Below, piece by piece: positions 41,838-51,232 of a DNA stretch of 64,000 nucleotides. The stretch comes from G963665925 sp963665925 (GTDB taxonomy: Bacteria > Bacillota > Clostridia > Peptostreptococcales > Acidaminobacteraceae), in NCBI GenBank assembly GCA_963665925.1, contig OY762511.1, positions 1,612,001 to 1,676,000 on the forward strand. The letters are read 5' to 3'. A program made the position numbers and the translations under genes. The notes beneath the pieces were generated by a model. The model saw nothing but the letters and a program-made list of their open reading frames with translations, had not been told where the DNA came from and did no database searches. The first letter of the stretch is position 1; every line of letters begins with the position of its first letter.

Positions 41838-43520
41838 TTGAAAAAGTTTTTATCTGTAATCATGGTCATAATGCTTATGACGGCGGCGCTTTCAGGGTGT
41901 TCGTCACCACAGGACAAGCCCGCTGAAGTGCAAACACAGGCGGCGACAGAATCAGAGACAGAAGCGGCTCCAGCAGAAACATCAGAAAGCAGTGAAGCCG
42001 ATACATTAAAGGTACTGAATTACAACCTGGGTGCTGACCCGAAAACGCTTGATCCGGGACTGAACTCGGCCATTGACGGAAGTCATATTCTCAACAACAC
42101 ATTTGAAGCACTTACACGTGAAATCGGCGGAGAAATCAAACCTGCCATGGCAGAGCGTTATGAGGTTTCTGAAGACGGCATGGTGTACACCTTCCATCTT
42201 CGTGACGCGAAGTGGTCTGACGGCGAGCCGGTGACTGCACAGGACTTTGAGTTTGCTTGGCAGCGTGCCATCAAGGTAGAAACAGCTGCACCGTATGCGT
42301 CGCATTTCTTCTACATCAAGAATGCACAGAACTTCTATGAAGGAAATGGCAGTCTGGAAGACGTCGGAATCAAGGCTGTGGATGAAAAGACATTCCAGGT
42401 TACCCTTGAAGCACCTACGCCGTACTTCCTGTCCCTGATAACACGTCCGGCATTTATGCCAGTTAGAAAGGAAATCATCGAAAGCGGAGATGAGTCCTGG
42501 TTCTTCAAGAAGGAAACAGCGATCTCAAATGGTCCCTTTGTGCTTGAGTCTTACGCGACAGGTGACAAGATCGTTCTGAAAAAGAACCCGAATTACTGGA
42601 ATGCCGATTCTGTGCAGATTGACCAGATCAATTGTCTGATGATTGTAGAGTCATCGACATCACTGACGGCCTTCCAGGCAGGCAATCTCGACATTATCAA
42701 CAACATTCCAACACAGGAAATCACACGACTGCTTTCTGAAGATGACAGCTTTTACATACTCCCTAAAATGGGTACATACTATCTGCAGTTCAATATGAAT
42801 GTAGATGCACTTAAAGATGTTCGTGTCAGAAAGGCCCTGTCTCTCGCGCTGGATAGAAAAGCCATCACTGAAAATGTCATGAAGGGTGGCGAAATCCCTG
42901 CGACAGGCTTCAACCCAGTCGGACTGAAAGACTCTCAGGGAAATGATTTCAACACGACAGCCGGTGACTACTACATCAATGTGGATGGCGGCAACGTGGA
43001 AGAAGCGCAGAAGCTCCTAGCCGAGGCCGGCTATCCAAACGGAGAAGGCTTCCCGCAGCTGACAGCGCTTTACAATACAAGCGAAAGCCATAAGGCTGTA
43101 TTTGAAGTTATTCAAGAGGCATGGAAGCAGAACCTGGGCATCAACATTGAGCTTGCAAACCAAGAATGGGCTGTCTTCCAGTCCAACCGTGTGGCACACA
43201 ACTTTGAAATTGCACGCGGCGGTTATATTGGGGACTATCCAGACCCAGTCGGCCTCCTGGAGCTCCTGGCGGAAGACTCGTCAAACAACCACCCAGACTG
43301 GCACAACCAGGAGTTCAACGAACTCATTAACAAATCAAGATTCGCCAGCGGCAGCGAGCGTGACGCGTATATTTACCGCGCAGAAGAGATTCTGATGGAG
43401 GATGCGCCAATTGCACCAATCTTCTACTATACGGACCCACTCATGGTAAATGAGCGTGTGAGCGGTTGGGAGAAGAACAGCATGAGCTACTGGTATTTTG
43501 GAAACGTGGACATAATGTAA
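41838..43520 (+). CDS. Oligopeptide-binding lipoprotein (OppA-like)
   Basis: The 560-residue protein is an SBP_bac_5 peptide receptor. The lipoprotein signal (MKKFLSVIMVIMLMTAALSGC) is followed by a Thr/Glu/Ala/Ser-rich spacer to about residue 55, and then by LNYNLGADPKTLDPGLNSAIDGSHILNNTFEALT, the OppA start; VRKALSLALDRKAI and LLAEAGYPNGEGFPQL are further family blocks. It starts with TTG at 41838, 8 bases after AAGGGG; a GTG at 41829 lies in that site. It follows the RpiR regulator and precedes an M42 peptidase. No OppBCDF permease genes are nearby, so it must work with a transporter encoded elsewhere or serve another role. Confidence 0.9.
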   Translation: MKKFLSVIMVIMLMTAALSGCSSPQDKPAEVQTQAATESETEAAPAETSESSEADTLKVLNYNLGADPKTLDPGLNSAIDGSHILNNTFEALTREIGGEIKPAMAERYEVSEDGMVYTFHLRDAKWSDGEPVTAQDFEFAWQRAIKVETAAPYASHFFYIKNAQNFYEGNGSLEDVGIKAVDEKTFQVTLEAPTPYFLSLITRPAFMPVRKEIIESGDESWFFKKETAISNGPFVLESYATGDKIVLKKNPNYWNADSVQIDQINCLMIVESSTSLTAFQAGNLDIINNIPTQEITRLLSEDDSFYILPKMGTYYLQFNMNVDALKDVRVRKALSLALDRKAITENVMKGGEIPATGFNPVGLKDSQGNDFNTTAGDYYINVDGGNVEEAQKLLAEAGYPNGEGFPQLTALYNTSESHKAVFEVIQEAWKQNLGINIELANQEWAVFQSNRVAHNFEIARGGYIGDYPDPVGLLELLAEDSSNNHPDWHNQEFNELINKSRFASGSERDAYIYRAEEILMEDAPIAPIFYYTDPLMVNERVSGWEKNSMSYWYFGNVDIM

Positions 43521-43618
43521 GATGAAAATAGTGGGCCCGTCTGCAAATGCATTCGGGCTCACCCTATTGATTGAGTGGTCACAGGGCCATAAGGCGTGGA
43601 GTAAAGGGGACGATGTAC

Positions 43619-44695
43619 ATGAAAGATTCAATAAAGCTGCTTAAAGCACTGAGTGATGCCAGTGGCATTTCAGGGTTTGAAGACGATGTGATCGAGGTTA
43701 TACGCAGCGTCGAACCAGACCGGTTCACCGTTGAAGAAGACAAGATGCGCAATGCTTATATCCGGTTTGCAGATGCGGAACTTACGGATAATGAATTGAC
43801 CATCATGCTGGATGCCCATTCCGATGAGGTGGGTTTTATTGTGCAAAGCATTCAGAACAATGGCCTGCTCAGATTTCTTCCAGTAGGCGGTTGGATACCG
43901 GCCAATGCCTCTGCACAAAAGGTAAGGGTAGGTACGCGAGACGGCAATGAAATTTCAGGAATCATTTCGTCCAAACCACCGCATTTCATGTCGGAAGAGG
44001 AACGGCAGAAACCGCCGTCATTTGATAGCCTTTTTATAGACGTCGGCGCATCGAGCCGGGCTGAGGCTGAAGAAACTTTTGGTATAGAAGTGGGCGCACC
44101 GGTTGTACCGGATGTGGCGCTTGAATATATTGAACAGAATGACCGTGTCATAGGCAAGGCCTTTGACAATCGAATGGGTTGTGCCTGTGTGCTCGAAACC
44201 ATGAAGCGTTTAGGGGGTGCTCCAAAGGGCACGAACGTTGTCGGAGCCATTGCCAGCCAGGAGGAAGTCGGAACTCGCGGCGCAGTCCTGACAGCAAGAA
44301 AGGTGAAGCCGGATGTTGCCATTGTCTTTGAAGGCACACCCGCTGATGACAGCTTCAGAGGGGAAGATGCAGCACAGGCGGTTCTTGGGAAAGGACCGCA
44401 GATCAGACACATGGACAAAAGCATGATTACGAGTCCGCGGTTTGTTAAATTTGCAAGAGCCGTCGCTAAAGCGGAAAAGATCCCCTTCCAAGATGCGGTA
44501 AGAAAAGGCGGCGGAACAAACGGCGGACCGATTCATTTGTCAGAAGAGGGCATTCCAACCATCGTCCTCGGTGTGCCGGTTCGCTATGTGCATACCCACT
44601 ATGGAATTGCCTCAGTCTTTGATTATGACGCCTGCGTGGACTGGGCGGTTAAAATCATAAAGACGCTGACACGGGAAGATTACGACGCGTTTTAA
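43619..44695 (+). CDS. M42-family metallo-aminopeptidase
   Basis: The 358-residue dinuclear-metal peptidase cleaves N-terminal residues from peptides in the cytosol. Metal and catalytic motifs appear in order: MLDAHSDEVGFIV near 65 (His, Asp), KAFDNRMGCA near 180 (bridging Asp), SQEEVGTRGA near 213 (catalytic Glu pair), FEGTPADD near 240 and VRYVHTHYG near 325 (last His). ISGFEDDVIEVI near the start is also typical. ATG 43619 is chosen with GGGG 9 bases before; ATG 43613 is possible but close. Adjacent to the peptide-binding lipoprotein, which suggests peptide uptake followed by cleavage. Confidence 0.9.
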   Translation: MKDSIKLLKALSDASGISGFEDDVIEVIRSVEPDRFTVEEDKMRNAYIRFADAELTDNELTIMLDAHSDEVGFIVQSIQNNGLLRFLPVGGWIPANASAQKVRVGTRDGNEISGIISSKPPHFMSEEERQKPPSFDSLFIDVGASSRAEAEETFGIEVGAPVVPDVALEYIEQNDRVIGKAFDNRMGCACVLETMKRLGGAPKGTNVVGAIASQEEVGTRGAVLTARKVKPDVAIVFEGTPADDSFRGEDAAQAVLGKGPQIRHMDKSMITSPRFVKFARAVAKAEKIPFQDAVRKGGGTNGGPIHLSEEGIPTIVLGVPVRYVHTHYGIASVFDYDACVDWAVKIIKTLTREDYDAF

Positions 44696-44728
44696 GGTCT
44701 AAGCGTATAACATGCCAAATGTATTCAT

Positions 44729-44775
44729 AAGCTGCTGCTGCAGGGCTGGTTTTCCAGCCCATGCCGCAGTAGCTT
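44729..44775 (+). terminator. Terminator after the M42 peptidase gene
   Basis: A long GC-rich stem (AAGCTGCTGC with GCCGCAGTAGCTT, GGGCTGG with CCAGCCC) is followed by ten T residues. Confidence 0.88.
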
Positions 44776-44968
44776 TTTTTTTTGGAGATTTTTGGCAGAG
44801 GAGTTTGCGCCGTGCGGTTCACAATTGTCTGGAAAATGTTAAAATGATAGTGTACGCAGCATAGACATAGCCCTTTTGAAATTAAACTGAAATGTTACCC
44901 ATTCAACAAGGGAAAATCATATGATGTAGTTAGTACAAATGACAGGCATTAGAATACTGGAGGCAAAT

Positions 44969-46297
44969 TTGAATAGGATAAGAATGCTGATTCTTTGTAT
45001 GGCGCTCGCAGTCATGACAACAGGATGTATCGGGATGAACACATCGGTTCAGGATCTTCTCAGTCCGCCTGAACTGCCAGTGCAGCTGGAGGAAATCCGT
45101 CAGGTGCTCGATGCGCGCTATGAAGAAGAACTGGAATACATAAATCCCATCAAGGGAAAGAATACCAACGCAACCCAGTTTGTGGACCTCAATCAGGATG
45201 GCACCGATGAAGTGCTCATTTTCCACAAGCTTGAAAGCGCGACCGATCCCCTGCGTGTGACCGTGCTTTACAAGATGGAAAGCGGATGGCACGTTGACGA
45301 ATCCATACATGGCATAGGATTTGACATCAGTCAGGTCGAATACAGTGACCTTGACAATGACGGCAATATGGAAATCCTCGTCGGATGGCAGGGGGGCAAC
45401 ACGACAAACAAGGGCCTGTCGGTCTATTCCTTTGATGATGGAAACATCACCTCGGAGTTTGAAACGTCCTATACGGAATTTGCTGTGGGCGATTTGACAG
45501 CCAACGGCAAGCTGGAACTCATCATTATTGAGCTTGACAGAACTGAAGGCGTATCCATGGCGACCATTTATGACGCCAATTATACCTATCTGGACGAAGT
45601 TCAAATGGAAGGCTTCATCAACGGCTACTACAATACCGTCGTGGGCATGGCGTCTTCTGACAAGCTGGGCTTTTTCATAGACGCGTCAACGGGTGCTCAC
45701 TCGGCGTTTACGGATTTGCTGGTTTATGAAGACGGACAGCTTACCAACGTCTTCTACGATTCCAAGTGGCGACGGGTAGACAAGACCTATAAGGCCTATC
45801 CGGCCAAATCTGCCGATGTAGATTCAGACGGCATTGTGGAGATTCCACTCCTGCGGTCTCCCTTCGGATATGAAGGCAGCTCCATGGCGGAAACAGAATG
45901 GATTACAACATGGTATAAATGGGATGGCAACACTGGGCTCATATTCAGCTCTGAAAGCTATACCAACGGACGGCTGGGCTTCGAGTTTCACTTTCCTTTC
46001 AAATGGAAGCAGAATATGACTGTCGGACTGTCCGGCGATGAGCTCAACCATGTGACACTCTACTACGTGGACTCATACTCAAAGCATCAGACACCGATTA
46101 TTGACTTTGTTGTCGCAGACCGTATCCGCGTCGAAAGCGGACAGGAAACCTATGTTGAAGAAGGTTACGTTGAAATCACAAGAACACTGGACAGAATCTA
46201 TTATGCGCAGGTTTACGACTTGTCTGAAGCGGACAATCTGGAGCGCATGCAGGTCACACTGGATGAAGTGCGGGCCGGGTTCAGGCTCGAGCAATAG
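44969..46297 (+). CDS. Lipoprotein with Dx[DN]xDG (FG-GAP/VCBS-like) repeats
   Basis: The 442-residue protein starts at TTG 44969 (GGAGG 6 bases before). A lipoprotein signal ends MTTGC. The mature part repeats calcium-loop-like motifs: DLNQDGTDEVL near 75, DLDNDGNMEILV near 130, DLTANGKLELIII near 175 and DVDSDGIVEIPLL near 285, as in FG-GAP/VCBS beta-propeller blades. The last 120 residues are a separate, unrecognised domain. Facing outside, it sits 38 bases upstream of a response regulator and histidine kinase on the same strand, so it may act as an accessory sensor. Ligand unknown. Confidence 0.78.
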   Translation: MNRIRMLILCMALAVMTTGCIGMNTSVQDLLSPPELPVQLEEIRQVLDARYEEELEYINPIKGKNTNATQFVDLNQDGTDEVLIFHKLESATDPLRVTVLYKMESGWHVDESIHGIGFDISQVEYSDLDNDGNMEILVGWQGGNTTNKGLSVYSFDDGNITSEFETSYTEFAVGDLTANGKLELIIIELDRTEGVSMATIYDANYTYLDEVQMEGFINGYYNTVVGMASSDKLGFFIDASTGAHSAFTDLLVYEDGQLTNVFYDSKWRRVDKTYKAYPAKSADVDSDGIVEIPLLRSPFGYEGSSMAETEWITTWYKWDGNTGLIFSSESYTNGRLGFEFHFPFKWKQNMTVGLSGDELNHVTLYYVDSYSKHQTPIIDFVVADRIRVESGQETYVEEGYVEITRTLDRIYYAQVYDLSEADNLERMQVTLDEVRAGFRLEQ

Positions 46298-46335
46298 AAC
46301 CGTCGCAGAATGAATAAAACAAAAGAGGTGGAATC

Positions 46336-47025
46336 ATGGCAAACATACTAATACTCGAAGACCAGATTGAAATCAGGGATTTTGTAGTCATAAACGTAAA
46401 GCGTGCAGGACATAAGGTCTTTGAGGCTGAGACAGGAGAACAGGCACTTGAAATCTTCAATGACAACGACATAGATGTGGCAGTTCTCGATGTCATGCTC
46501 CCTGGAATAACCGGATATGAGGTATGCGAACGCATGCGTCTGAAGAACAAGTACGTGGGCATTATCATGCTGACTGCAAAGTCCCAGGAGCAGGACAAGC
46601 TGACGGGTCTCATGAGCGGCGCTGACGACTACATGACCAAGCCTTTCAGTCCAAAGGAACTGGTGGCACGTGTTGAATCGCTCCTAAGACGGGTGAATCT
46701 GCTCAAAGAGGACAAGTCAGAAACCTTTGAAGGCGGCCCGTATCAAATCGACTTTGAAGCGCGGCAGGTTTTCAAGAATGGTGTGGAAGTCGATTTGACA
46801 CAGCTTGAATTTGCCATTGTCAGCCTTTTGGTAAAAAATGCGGGCAAGAGCCTCAGCCGTGAGTTCATCCTCGACAATGTCTGGGGAGAGAACTTCTTTG
46901 GTAGCTTCAAGATTGTTGATGTGAACATAAGACGTCTTCGTCAGAAGCTTGAAGACGACGCATCCAATCCGGAATACATACTGACTGTCTGGGGTTATGG
47001 ATACAGATGGCGAAAGGAAGACTAG
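46336..47025 (+). CDS. OmpR/PhoB-type response regulator
   Basis: The 229-residue protein has a receiver domain (1-120) with the acidic ED pair at the start, phospho-acceptor D52 in VAVLDVMLPGITG and K-containing YMTKPFSPKELVARV near 103, and a winged-helix DNA-binding domain (about 130-228; LTQLEFAIVSLLVKNAGKSLSREFILDNVWG, VDVNIRRLRQKLEDD, VWGYGYRW). RBS AGAGGTGG. Its histidine kinase begins 1 base after the stop codon, so the pair is coupled; the lipoprotein before it is probably in the same operon. Regulon unknown. Confidence 0.93.
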   Translation: MANILILEDQIEIRDFVVINVKRAGHKVFEAETGEQALEIFNDNDIDVAVLDVMLPGITGYEVCERMRLKNKYVGIIMLTAKSQEQDKLTGLMSGADDYMTKPFSPKELVARVESLLRRVNLLKEDKSETFEGGPYQIDFEARQVFKNGVEVDLTQLEFAIVSLLVKNAGKSLSREFILDNVWGENFFGSFKIVDVNIRRLRQKLEDDASNPEYILTVWGYGYRWRKED

Positions 47026-47026
47026 C

Positions 47027-48451
47027 ATGTCGGGAATCAAAAGGCGATGGGTTAGAAACTATATCCTGATCATTCTGCTTATCGCAATCGCTGTGATGGG
47101 AATCTTTCTTTTTACAATCCAGCGTTTCTATTATAATCTCGCCTATGAAAACCTCTATAACAGAATGAATGTTTCCGCCGGATTTTACACCAAGTATACG
47201 GAAACAGACAAGCTCAGTCTCGATGAGATTGCGCAGCTCATTCTGAGAGATTATCAGGACCGGGATGTGGCAGAACTTCAGATACTGAGTCCAGAAGGCA
47301 TTGTCCTGTATTCTTCAACAGGCTTTGCTTCAAATAACCGGATTACAAGCAAGGATTTTGTAGATGCGACCTACGGTTTTCAGGGAAACTGGGTCGGCAA
47401 GAATGACATGACCCATGAACGGGTCATGGGTGTAAGTACACCCATGAAGGATGACCATGGAAACGTGATTGGTGTGCTGCGCTATGTGTCCTCCATGCAG
47501 CAGATTGACCTCCTTCTTTACCGGTTTTTCCTCTACTCCGCCCTGATATTGACTGGAATTATTATTGTGCTGCTGATATTGAGTGTAACCTTCAGCCGGT
47601 CTATTCTGACACCGATCAATGAAATCACCCTTGCGTCCAGGAAAATGGCAGAAGGCAATTTTGATGAAAAGGTACCCGTCATCTACAAGGATGAGCTGGG
47701 CGTACTCGCCCAGACCCTCAACTCAATGGCGGATGATATTCAAAAGACAGAAAAGCTTAAGAATGAGTTCATCTCTTCCATTTCCCATGAAATCAGAACG
47801 CCGCTGACGGCGGTGGCCGGATGGGCTGAAACCATTCTGACCGGGGATCTCAGTGACCGGGATGAAGTCGAAAAGGGCCTTCAGGTCATCATGCGTGAAA
47901 CGGGTAGACTGTCAGACATGGTTGAGGAGCTTCTTGACTTTTCAAGAATTGAAAGCGGGCGCATGACCCTGCACAACGAACTCTTTGACTTGAGAAGGGA
48001 ATTATCGGATATTGTTGAAATATATCGGGCAAAGGCAGACAAGCACGGCGTTGCCATCTCCATGACTCAAACTGAGGAGCCCACACTTGTGACAGGAGAT
48101 ACAAACCGTATTCGCCAGGTCATCATCAATATCATTGATAATGCAGTAAAGTTTTCCGGTGAAAACGACGTGATTGACATTCGGCTTGATATGGATGAAT
48201 GGATTGTGCTGGATGTGCAGGACTACGGTGCGGGAATTTCAGAAGAGGATCTTGAGAATGTCACCAAAAAATTCTATAAGGGATCTTCCAAACGGTCTGG
48301 GAGCGGTCTTGGACTGGCAATTTCCGATGAAATCGTCAGATTGCACGGCGGCGAACTGCGCATAAAGAGCAAACTCGATGAAGGAACGACAATACAGGTT
48401 GTACTCCCAAAGGGCAAGGCTGAAGACCTGGAACCACAAGAGGTCTTTTAG
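47027..48451 (+). CDS. Sensor histidine kinase (HAMP, HisKA, HATPase)
   Basis: The 474-residue kinase has two membrane helices (about 11-31 and 168-188) around an external sensing domain of about 135 residues, then HAMP (to about 240), the phospho-acceptor H254 in SSISHEIRTPLTAV, and an ATPase domain with the N box (IINIIDNAVKFS near 375), DYGAGIS G1 box, and GSGLGLAI G2 box near 430. It phosphorylates the response regulator directly upstream. The external domain has no recognised ligand site. Start ATG 47027 follows the regulator's stop by 1 base. Confidence 0.92.
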   Translation: MSGIKRRWVRNYILIILLIAIAVMGIFLFTIQRFYYNLAYENLYNRMNVSAGFYTKYTETDKLSLDEIAQLILRDYQDRDVAELQILSPEGIVLYSSTGFASNNRITSKDFVDATYGFQGNWVGKNDMTHERVMGVSTPMKDDHGNVIGVLRYVSSMQQIDLLLYRFFLYSALILTGIIIVLLILSVTFSRSILTPINEITLASRKMAEGNFDEKVPVIYKDELGVLAQTLNSMADDIQKTEKLKNEFISSISHEIRTPLTAVAGWAETILTGDLSDRDEVEKGLQVIMRETGRLSDMVEELLDFSRIESGRMTLHNELFDLRRELSDIVEIYRAKADKHGVAISMTQTEEPTLVTGDTNRIRQVIINIIDNAVKFSGENDVIDIRLDMDEWIVLDVQDYGAGISEEDLENVTKKFYKGSSKRSGSGLGLAISDEIVRLHGGELRIKSKLDEGTTIQVVLPKGKAEDLEPQEVF

Positions 48452-48566
48452 ATGTATATAGAGAATAAACGTGCAAGAGCTGTGATATTCGATTTATATA
48501 GCTGGGTATAGTTATATAAATTGGATGGGCATAAATAGGGATCCTGCTCGACAAGGGGGAAACAGT

Positions 48567-48938
48567 ATGAACGCACTATTTCTAATTCTAAACGATGTGT
48601 ATTTGCTCGAAGAAGTCCATGAAATCATGTATGAATGCGGTGTGGGTGCTACGACTGTAGACAGCCGCGGTATGGGAAAGGTCCTCGTAGACAACGAGGT
48701 GAATATTACCATGTTTACAAGCATGCGCAAACTCCTCGAAGGAGACAAGCCATACAACAAGCTCATCATCAGTGTGATTCGCGACGATGACAAGCTGAAG
48801 ACAGTCATAGAGACATTGCAGGAGAAGATAACCAATATTTACGAAAAGGGAATAGGCTTCATGTTTGTAGTACCCGTAACGCACTGCTACGGCTATAAGC
48901 TTGAGGAAGACAAAACGCGGACACAGATTTCCACATAG
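48567..48938 (+). CDS. PII-like small signalling protein
   Basis: The 123-residue protein resembles the ferredoxin-like trimeric PII/CutA fold: YLLEEVHEIMYECGVGATTVDSRGMGKVL matches the opening and first T-loop-side region of GlnB-like proteins (where the family has a GxxGxT-x-x-x-x-x-G pattern), and FMFVVPVTHCYGYK the final strand. The usual GlnB tyrosine loop is not seen. Such PII-like proteins bind small nucleotides and regulate an unknown partner. RBS AAGGGGG before ATG 48567; the longer in-frame reading has no ribosome site. A terminator follows. Not linked to ammonium transport genes. Confidence 0.65.
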   Translation: MNALFLILNDVYLLEEVHEIMYECGVGATTVDSRGMGKVLVDNEVNITMFTSMRKLLEGDKPYNKLIISVIRDDDKLKTVIETLQEKITNIYEKGIGFMFVVPVTHCYGYKLEEDKTRTQIST

Positions 48939-48963
48939 CCGCACCCAAAACATAGTAGACATG

Positions 48964-48995
48964 AAAACCGTTCTGGCTGATACAGGACGGTTTTT
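48964..48995 (+). terminator. Terminator after the PII-like gene
   Basis: AAAACCGTTC pairs with GACGGTTTT around TGGCTGATACAG, then TTATTTG. Confidence 0.8.
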
Positions 48996-49152
48996 TATTT
49001 GTAGAGATAATGGAAAACTAAATTTATTGGAAGCGCGATTGACAGAAGTCATTTTAGAGAGTATACTGACCGTGAGTCAATAAACAGAATGAACATTCGG
49101 TCGGTATGGAATTTGACATGATAAAGTGGTGAAAGAGACGAGGAGGCGTATT

Positions 49153-50349
49153 ATGCAGTACAGGACTATTCCCAAAACAGGTGACAGGATTTCAGCTGTC
49201 GGATATGGATGTATGCGACTGCCAACACGGGCTGGACGCATAGATGAGGCAAAAGCGGAAGCACAGATGCTCTATGCCCTGGACCAGGGCATCAACTACT
49301 TTGATACGGCACTGCCCTACCATAACGGCGAAAGCGAGAAGGTACTGGGCAGGATTTTCGAGAAGAACAAGCTGCGCGACAAGGTGAAGTTTGCCACAAA
49401 GCTGCCGCCTTTCAGAGTAAAGACCAGAGAAGACATGGACCGGATTCTTGACGGACAGCTCAAGAGTCTGCGCACGTCTTACATAGACTATTATCTTGTC
49501 CACGGCATTCAGTCGCAGGAGGAATGGGACCGCATGATGGGGCTGGGCATTCTGGATTTTCTTACAGAGGCCAAAGCGTCGGGAAAAATCAGAAATGTGG
49601 GCTTTTCCTATCATGCGGACAGAAACAGCTTCAAGGGTATAATCGATGCTTACGACTGGGAGTTTTGCCAAATCCAGTACAGCTATCTTGACGAGAACAA
49701 CCAGGCAGGCAAGGCGGGACTCGAGTACGCAGCCTCAAAGGATATTGCCGTTTTCATTATGGAACCCCTTCGCGGCGGCATGCTCGTAGGCAAGCTGCCT
49801 AAAAAAGTCCAGGAGATTTATGACAAAGAGGGTCGGCGAAGTGCTGCAGATTGGGCTTTCAGCTGGGTTCTCAACCACAAGGAGGTCACATGTGTCCTCT
49901 CAGGAATGAATGTGGATGCGCATATAAAAGAAAATATTGAAATCGCAAAAAAGGCCTTGCCAGGCAGCATGCCTGAAAAGGACATGGCAGTTATTGAAAG
50001 GGTCAAGAACCAGTTTGAAACCATGATGAAGGTGCCGTGTACGGGCTGCGCCTATTGCATGCCATGTCCGGCCGGTGTAAATATTCCAGCCTGCTTTGAG
50101 CAGCTCAACAACAAATCCTACTTTGGACTTCTGATGGCAAAAGGCATGTACATCATGCAGACTGGTGGGCTGATGTCGGAATCTACAGCCAAAGCCTCCC
50201 AGTGCATCAACTGCGGAAAATGTGAAAAGCACTGTCCTCAGCATATTGAAATTAGAAAAGAGCTCAAGCAAGTCTCCAAGGAGCTGGAGTCCTTTTACGA
50301 TCCGGCGCTGATTTGGGTGGCTAAGCGGGTCATGCGCGGCAAAAATTAG
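49153..50349 (+). CDS. Aldo/keto reductase with C-terminal ferredoxin-type clusters
   Basis: The 398-residue protein is an aldo/keto reductase barrel (1 to about 285) fused to a 4Fe-4S region. The catalytic tetrad pieces are visible: GINYFDTALPYHNGESE (Asp, Tyr) near 45-60, KFATKLPP (Lys) near 80, and LVHGIQS (His) near 115. The end has CTGCAYCMPCPAGVNIP near 298 and CINCGKCEKHCPQHIEIR near 357, i.e. cysteine clusters that could carry electrons. Members of this Clostridia family are of unknown substrate. GAGGAGG precedes ATG 49153; a TetR-type regulator follows on the same strand. Confidence 0.88.
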   Translation: MQYRTIPKTGDRISAVGYGCMRLPTRAGRIDEAKAEAQMLYALDQGINYFDTALPYHNGESEKVLGRIFEKNKLRDKVKFATKLPPFRVKTREDMDRILDGQLKSLRTSYIDYYLVHGIQSQEEWDRMMGLGILDFLTEAKASGKIRNVGFSYHADRNSFKGIIDAYDWEFCQIQYSYLDENNQAGKAGLEYAASKDIAVFIMEPLRGGMLVGKLPKKVQEIYDKEGRRSAADWAFSWVLNHKEVTCVLSGMNVDAHIKENIEIAKKALPGSMPEKDMAVIERVKNQFETMMKVPCTGCAYCMPCPAGVNIPACFEQLNNKSYFGLLMAKGMYIMQTGGLMSESTAKASQCINCGKCEKHCPQHIEIRKELKQVSKELESFYDPALIWVAKRVMRGKN

Positions 50350-50432
50350 GATGAACGCATGTGAAGCCGCATCTTGACAAGTTCCGGCCTCTTGGATACC
50401 CTGTTAGGGATAAAGAAAAAGGGATGATTCAA

Positions 50433-51011
50433 ATGCAGGAAGAACAAATGGATAAACGACAAAAGGTGTTGAATACGACACTTCATATGATTCTAGAGAA
50501 CGGCATACAGGCAACTTCCATGGCCAAGGTGTCCAAGCGGTCGGGTGTGGCGGTCGGAACAATCTACCATCATTTTCCCAGCAAAGAGGCGCTGATCACC
50601 GAGCTCTACAGAAGTATCAAGCTTGGCATTGCGGCGGTTGTTTTTGAAGGTGTCGATACGGGGCATGGTACTCAGGAAAGTTTTGAAAGAATTGTTCGGA
50701 ACATGATTGCCTATGCCAGAGAAAACCCTGAGGCATACGCCTTTGTAGAAGGCTACTGCACGTCTCCGGAAATTGACCCTCAGGTCAAATCGGAACTCTT
50801 CAACACCTTTCAACAGCAAATTTCTGATCTGTATGACAAGTGGTCAGAGGGCAAACGTGGAAGGCATATATCCGTTGAAATGCTGAACTTGTATTTGAAC
50901 GGGGCCTTGTCATTTCTAATTCGCGCGTGCATCTCGGAAGAAATTGACTGGGAAGACCCGCAAATTGAAACCTATATTCACATGATCTGGCAGGGGATGA
51001 GCAACGTATAA
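50433..51011 (+). CDS. TetR-family transcriptional regulator
   Basis: The 192-residue protein has an N-terminal TetR helix-turn-helix (about 5-55: RQKVLNTTLHMILENGIQATSMAKVSKRSGVAVGTIYHHFPSKEALITELY) and a helical ligand-binding part. ATG 50433 is preferred with AGGGATG properly spaced; ATG 50424 and the GTG further upstream are weaker. It follows the aldo/keto reductase gene by about 80 bases and probably represses that unit; a CGGTCGGT half-site lies near 49098-49105 upstream of the reductase. Ligand unknown. Confidence 0.85.
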   Translation: MQEEQMDKRQKVLNTTLHMILENGIQATSMAKVSKRSGVAVGTIYHHFPSKEALITELYRSIKLGIAAVVFEGVDTGHGTQESFERIVRNMIAYARENPEAYAFVEGYCTSPEIDPQVKSELFNTFQQQISDLYDKWSEGKRGRHISVEMLNLYLNGALSFLIRACISEEIDWEDPQIETYIHMIWQGMSNV

Positions 51012-51050
51012 AGCTGCACTTGCCCAGGGTCAGATTCACCCTGTGTCTAC

Positions 51051-51102
51051 AAATCCTGTAGAGCGGAAGATGGTAAACGCCATCCTTTGTTCTACAGGAT
51101 TT
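51051..51102 (+). terminator. Terminator between TetR gene and gcvT
   Basis: AAATCCTGTAGA pairs perfectly with TCTACAGGATTT, a second GATGG(TAAACG)CCATC stem sits inside, and TTTTT follows. Confidence 0.85.
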
Positions 51103-51232
51103 TTTCGTGCATGAAAACAAAATATGCACACATTTTGAAAGCATCCCAATTTTAAGGAAATTACAAATCCTGTGGTGATATGGTCTACAATCGGGGTAAA
51201 AACTCCATAGTGCACAGGAAAAGGGGGATATG

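Noticed and set aside
51103..51230. Glycine riboswitch before gcvT
   Set aside because: None of the conserved aptamer blocks is visible; only a weak TACAAT promoter element is present.
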